Positions 60,958 through 64,000 of a DNA stretch of 64,000 nt are shown here, piece after piece; within the stretch, counting starts at the first letter, position 1; each line of letters starts with the position of its first letter. Location of the stretch: the NCBI RefSeq assembly GCF_028890485.2, contig NZ_JARCHV010000002.1:1-64000 (forward strand). Direction: 5' to 3'. The position numbers were made by a program, and so were the translations under genes. The notes under the pieces were generated by a model, which did no database searches, was not told the DNA's origin, and saw only the letters and a list, made by a program, of their open reading frames with translations. Source of the stretch: Planococcus sp. SK3692 (GTDB taxonomy: Bacteria; Bacillota; Bacilli; Bacillales_A; Planococcaceae).

Positions 60958-62289
60958 TCAACCTGTAAAGATATCGCCTTTTGGATGGCGGATCGGCTCT
61001 TTATGCTGGCGCGCCAAGGCGAACGCCAAGGTGACCGGGCCGACGCGGCCGATAAACATTAACATCATGATGATAATTTTCCCCAAGACGGAAAGTTCGC
61101 CGGTTAAGCCCATTGATAACCCGACCGTTCCAAAAGCTGAGAACGCTTCAAAGACAATCCATTCGAAAGGTGCATTTTCTGTATAGCTCAAGATCAAAAT
61201 GCCGGTAAAGACAGCGGTCATACTGATGAACACAATCGCAAGAGACCGTTCGAGCAAATGCGAAGGAATTGCGCGGTTGAAAATGACGGCTTCTTTTTTT
61301 CCATTCAGATAGGAAGCGGTCACTAAAATGATGACCAAAAAAGTCGTGAGCTTGATGCCGCTCCCTGTGGATGCACTACCTGCCCCGATAAACATCAAAA
61401 GGGAAATGAGCACGATCGAGCCGGTCTCCATACTGCCAATATCGATCGAATTAAATCCTGCCGTACGCGGAGTGACGGCTTGGAAATACGAAGCCCATAG
61501 CTTGTCGCCGAGCGGCAGCGCCCCAAGTGTTTCCATATTGCCATACTCTGAGACGAACAAGAACAGCATGGCGAATAGATTGACAGCGAGTGTGCCAGTC
61601 AGCATGATTTTCGAATGCAGCGACAATTGCCGGAATTCCTTGGCGCCCCACATATCGTAGAGGACCGTGAATCCGATGCCCCCTGTGATGAACAGCATCG
61701 TGATGATGATATTAACGACAGGATCTCCGACGTACGCGCTCAAGGAATCATCCCAAAGCGAGAATCCGGCGTTATTGAATGCAGAAACCGCATGGAAAGC
61801 ACTGGTGAACAGCCCGAAGCCCCAGCCATATTCGGGTACCCAGCGAACGGCCAGAAAGGCAGCAGCGATCGCTTCGATGCCGAACGTGAAAAGCAGGATA
61901 ATGCGCACGAGGCGGATCATGCCGCCAAGTGAGTACTGGTTGAACGATTGCTGAATCAGGATTCGTCCCCTCAAGCCGATCTTTTTCCCGAGCAGCATGA
62001 CGATCAATACGGCAAACGTCATCAACCCAAGTCCGCCAATCTGCATAAGCACCATGATGACGGTTTGGCCGAATAGCGTGAAATCGTTTCCTGTGCTGAC
62101 AACGGCAAGGCCCGTTACCGTGGTTGCGGAAGTGGCGGTAAATAACGCATCCAAAAAAGAAATCGGAGCGGTCGTTGAGACAGGCAAATACAGCAGGATA
62201 GCCCCGAAGAAAATGGCCACCAGAAACGTGATGGACAGCACTTGTGGGGGCGACATATGGATTTTCTTTAATAAATAAGATTTGTTCAT
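60958..62289 (-). CDS. ktrB: KtrB/KtrD K+ transporter subunit
   Basis: A 443-residue channel-like K+ transporter of the Trk/Ktr/HKT superfamily with four M1-P-M2 repeats. Filter-region segments include TSATTVTGLAVV, FHAVSAFNNAGFSL, FQAVTPRTAGFNS and FSAFGTVGLSMG, each with the conserved glycine. It needs a cytosolic KtrA/C gating ring; the only such gene in the window (48196) is frameshifted. A c-di-AMP riboswitch with terminator lies in the leader, so expression should fall when c-di-AMP is high. Confidence 0.92.
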   Translation of the reverse strand: MNKSYLLKKIHMSPPQVLSITFLVAIFFGAILLYLPVSTTAPISFLDALFTATSATTVTGLAVVSTGNDFTLFGQTVIMVLMQIGGLGLMTFAVLIVMLLGKKIGLRGRILIQQSFNQYSLGGMIRLVRIILLFTFGIEAIAAAFLAVRWVPEYGWGFGLFTSAFHAVSAFNNAGFSLWDDSLSAYVGDPVVNIIITMLFITGGIGFTVLYDMWGAKEFRQLSLHSKIMLTGTLAVNLFAMLFLFVSEYGNMETLGALPLGDKLWASYFQAVTPRTAGFNSIDIGSMETGSIVLISLLMFIGAGSASTGSGIKLTTFLVIILVTASYLNGKKEAVIFNRAIPSHLLERSLAIVFISMTAVFTGILILSYTENAPFEWIVFEAFSAFGTVGLSMGLTGELSVLGKIIIMMLMFIGRVGPVTLAFALARQHKEPIRHPKGDIFTG

Positions 62290-62384
62290 ATGCTTCGCCC
62301 ACTGTTCTTCAGGATAGACTCGACACTCTTATCGCACGATATACGTCTCAACTTTCTTCCACTCTTTTCTCTTAAATTTGAGCA

Positions 62385-62410
62385 CAAAAAAACCATTTCA
62401 AAGAAACGGT
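62385..62410 (-). terminator. Riboswitch-controlled terminator before ktrB
   Basis: On the minus strand ACCGTTTC pairs with GAAATGGT (one G-U) and is followed by seven Ts. It lies between the c-di-AMP aptamer and ktrB, as expected for transcriptional attenuation. Confidence 0.8.
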
Positions 62411-62437
62411 CTGAGATAAGACCTTTTCTCTCTTTTC

Positions 62438-62568
62438 TACGCTTACGAGGTTAGCTGTCGGATTAGGGATGGAGAGTACCCCTTCTTCAAAAATGAAGAT
62501 TCACCCCGAGATCAAGTGGCGATCAGATTGGTTCCCCCGCACAGAAATTCATTCTGTCTCAGCGATGC
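62438..62568 (-). ncRNA. c-di-AMP (ydaO/yuaA) riboswitch
   Basis: The minus strand contains, in order, CGCTGAG, GCGGGGGAACCAA, CGGGGTGAATC, GGGGTACTCTCC and AATCCGACAGCTAACC with CTCGTAAGCG. These are the conserved elements of the ydaO class. c-di-AMP binding is known to stop transcription of K+ transport and cell-wall genes in Bacillota. Confidence 0.95.
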
Positions 62569-62710
62569 AAAAGGTGGATTGTGTTGTGTAAGCTAAAATA
62601 TACGCTTCTAGTTGGGAAAGTCAATACAATTTTGTGTGCCGAAATAAAATAATTTTATCCAGTTACAGGAAGAGAGAAAGTATTCTTTTTACAAATTATT
62701 TCAGAAAAAC

Positions 62711-62738
62711 TGTAACATTATTGAAAGGCAAACGTGTA
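62711..62738 (+). promoter_or_regulatory. ECF-type promoter upstream of the sigma gene
   Basis: TGTAAC, 16 bases, CGTGTA. Both boxes resemble the AAC / CGT signature of ECF promoters. Thirty bases before the sigma factor start, it suggests autoregulation. Confidence 0.7.
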
Positions 62739-62767
62739 AACGGTAGAGATTGATAGAGGGGGAGACG

Positions 62768-63298
62768 ATGAAAAACCAACAGCTGGAACAACTTTTTAAA
62801 CTGTATTCAAAACCCCTCTATTATTATCTTTGGAAATTATCAGGTTCTTCACATCTGGCGGAAGATCTGACCCAGGAAACATTTGTCAGGGCGACGATTT
62901 CGCTCCATACCTACCAAGGAGAAGAAGCGCGGGCATGGCTTTTCAAGGTGGCGCGCAATATTTATATTGATGAATGGAGAAAGCGCAAGAGAAGGCAAAG
63001 CATCCCGTTGGTGAATATGTTTAAGCCAGCTGAAGAGATGATCAGCCCATATGGATTGCCGGAAGATGCAGCATTGGCACAAGAGCGAAAGAACGATTTG
63101 CATGCCTTGTTCAATTATTTGCCGGAACATTACCGGACGATTCTGTACTTAAGGGAAGCAGCGGAATTTAGTTATGCTGAAATAGCAACAGCGATGGATC
63201 TAACAGTGGATCAAGTCAAAGTCACACTCCATCGGGCGCGAAAAAAACTGGAGACCATTGCACAACAGAAAGGGTGGCACGATGACAGAATGGAATGA
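62768..63298 (+). CDS. ECF RNA polymerase sigma factor
   Basis: A 176-residue sigma factor. Region 2 (about 5-75) has LFKLYSKPLYYYLWKLSG and LAEDLTQETFVRA; region 4 (about 110-165) has LPEHYRTILYLREAAEFSYAEIATAMDLTVDQVKVTLHRARKKL. ATG 62768 follows GGGGGAG; the TTG at 62750 lies before it. An ECF-type promoter precedes the gene. Its end overlaps the anti-sigma gene by 17 bases, which couples their synthesis. Similar to SigM/SigX-like groups; regulon unknown. Confidence 0.93.
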   Translation: MKNQQLEQLFKLYSKPLYYYLWKLSGSSHLAEDLTQETFVRATISLHTYQGEEARAWLFKVARNIYIDEWRKRKRRQSIPLVNMFKPAEEMISPYGLPEDAALAQERKNDLHALFNYLPEHYRTILYLREAAEFSYAEIATAMDLTVDQVKVTLHRARKKLETIAQQKGWHDDRME

Positions 63299-64000
63299 AG
63301 CACTGGAAAAGAAAATACTGAAGAAATCCCGTTTCGTGTTAACGATGCGCATTCTCCGGCTATTGGTGCTGGGGATGCTGTTATATGTTGTCTATATGAT
63401 CGCTTTAACATTTCTTGCCGATGGGCTGAAAGTGGCGGAAGAAAATGATTACTATACAAAGCTCGCATTGGATTGGACTGTGCCCAATGTACGTGGGGCA
63501 TTTGGATTCGAAGAAGAAGAAATTTCTCCATTAGGGACCAGTGAATTTTCCTATCCTTTGATCAGGACAGTAGGCAAGGAAGAAGTGATCGTAGGGGAAG
63601 CACAGGTGACGAAAAGCTTAGCAAACAGCCTGTCGTCTATCGAGTACCAAACCCCTTCGAGAGATGAACTCGATCGTTTCTTCTTTTTCTATCCGGAAGA
63701 TCCGCGCAACGGCAATTCACTGAAAGCTTACGGCCAGCCTGATGTCTGGAACACACTGGACAAGCTGCACGAAGGCACCGTAGCGGAAGTAGCCTTTTCA
63801 ACAGATCGCTTCATGACGCCTGAAGAGTTGATCGCGCAATTGGAACCTTATGATATCGACGTTTTGTGGATGCCGCTGCATACGGGTGAATTTGAAACGT
63901 TCACACCAGATGGCTGGGGAGGCGGCGGTGACGATTTATCCGTAAACACTCTCTTCGGCCTGACAGGAGGGCAAAGCGTTTCCGATGATTTCCGATCTTT
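63282..64000 (+). CDS. Anti-sigma factor, sigma-regulator type (partial, runs off window)
   Basis: The frame from ATG 63282 is open to the window end (239 codons seen). A short cytosolic N-terminus (TEWNEALEKKILKKSRF) precedes one helix (RLLVLGMLLYVVYMIALTF), then an extracellular domain with DWTVPNVRGAFG, TSEFSYPLIR and GTVAEVAFSTDRFMTPEELI. This resembles the Sigma_reg N and C domains (YhdL-like) of anti-sigma factors partnered with ECF sigmas. Overlap with the sigma gene supports pairing. Confidence 0.88.
   Translation, partial: MTEWNEALEKKILKKSRFVLTMRILRLLVLGMLLYVVYMIALTFLADGLKVAEENDYYTKLALDWTVPNVRGAFGFEEEEISPLGTSEFSYPLIRTVGKEEVIVGEAQVTKSLANSLSSIEYQTPSRDELDRFFFFYPEDPRNGNSLKAYGQPDVWNTLDKLHEGTVAEVAFSTDRFMTPEELIAQLEPYDIDVLWMPLHTGEFETFTPDGWGGGGDDLSVNTLFGLTGGQSVSDDFRS

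Noticed and set aside
1..64000. CRISPR arrays, tRNA or rRNA genes, prophage or IS transposase genes
   Set aside because: I looked for regular direct repeats with unique spacers, cloverleaf-like stretches and transposase motifs and saw none.

Overview
The window looks like chromosomal DNA of a low-to-mid GC Gram-positive (Bacillota), most likely a Planococcus-like member of the Bacillales. The grounds are strong purine-rich Shine-Dalgarno sites, a class III fructose-1,6-bisphosphatase, a BceRSAB-type peptide-resistance module, a class D sortase with an LPDTA substrate, a SigB-type promoter, an M4 protease and Gram-positive riboswitch classes. The genus is an inference.

Region 1 (1-8.1 kb) is visibly more AT-rich and looks accessory. 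It holds a truncated phosphotransferase, several small membrane proteins, an XRE regulator, a MacB-like ABC exporter and a DUF2268 lipoprotein protease. Nearly every unit is bracketed by one of two site families. Three are 32-bp symmetric palindromes with a 6-nt spacer. Four are 28-bp sequences with 11+6+11 architecture that closely resemble XerC/XerD dif sites, each followed by a hairpin. This looks like a Xer/dif-type module array ending where the core genes begin, and it is the main candidate for an undescribed system.

Region 2 (8.1-32.9 kb) contains an isochorismatase-like hydrolase, a B12-riboswitch-controlled cobQ, a sortase system, a LysR-regulated SDR/acetyltransferase pair, a cytosolic GAF/PAS sensor kinase, NhaC, an ABC transporter whose ATPase carries an in-frame stop, an M4 protease, MsrA, a K-channel-like protein, a duplicated cell-wall protein, a MEDS protein, a GAF-STAS protein and cardiolipin synthase under a SigB promoter. 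Three copies of a mobile-looking 124-235 bp repeat sit against intrinsic terminators. Two of them are flanked by duplicated copies of the host terminator hairpin.

Region 3 (33-42 kb) is a second-messenger locus. A large hybrid kinase faces an operon encoding Hpt-REC-GGDEF-REC, a HEAT protein, a membrane glycosyltransferase and a CheY-like protein. A secreted GH18-like protein follows, with a c-di-GMP-I riboswitch in its leader. Together they suggest c-di-GMP-controlled exopolysaccharide synthesis and turnover.

Region 4 (42-64 kb) holds fbp, small membrane proteins, MscS, a region-2-only sigma-like protein, a frameshifted KtrA/C gene, an AraC-GyrI regulator, a class II HMG-CoA reductase operon with a TctA-like transporter (possible mevalonate use), BceRSAB, KtrB under a c-di-AMP riboswitch, and an ECF sigma/anti-sigma pair with an autoregulatory-type promoter. 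No tRNA, rRNA or CRISPR array was seen.
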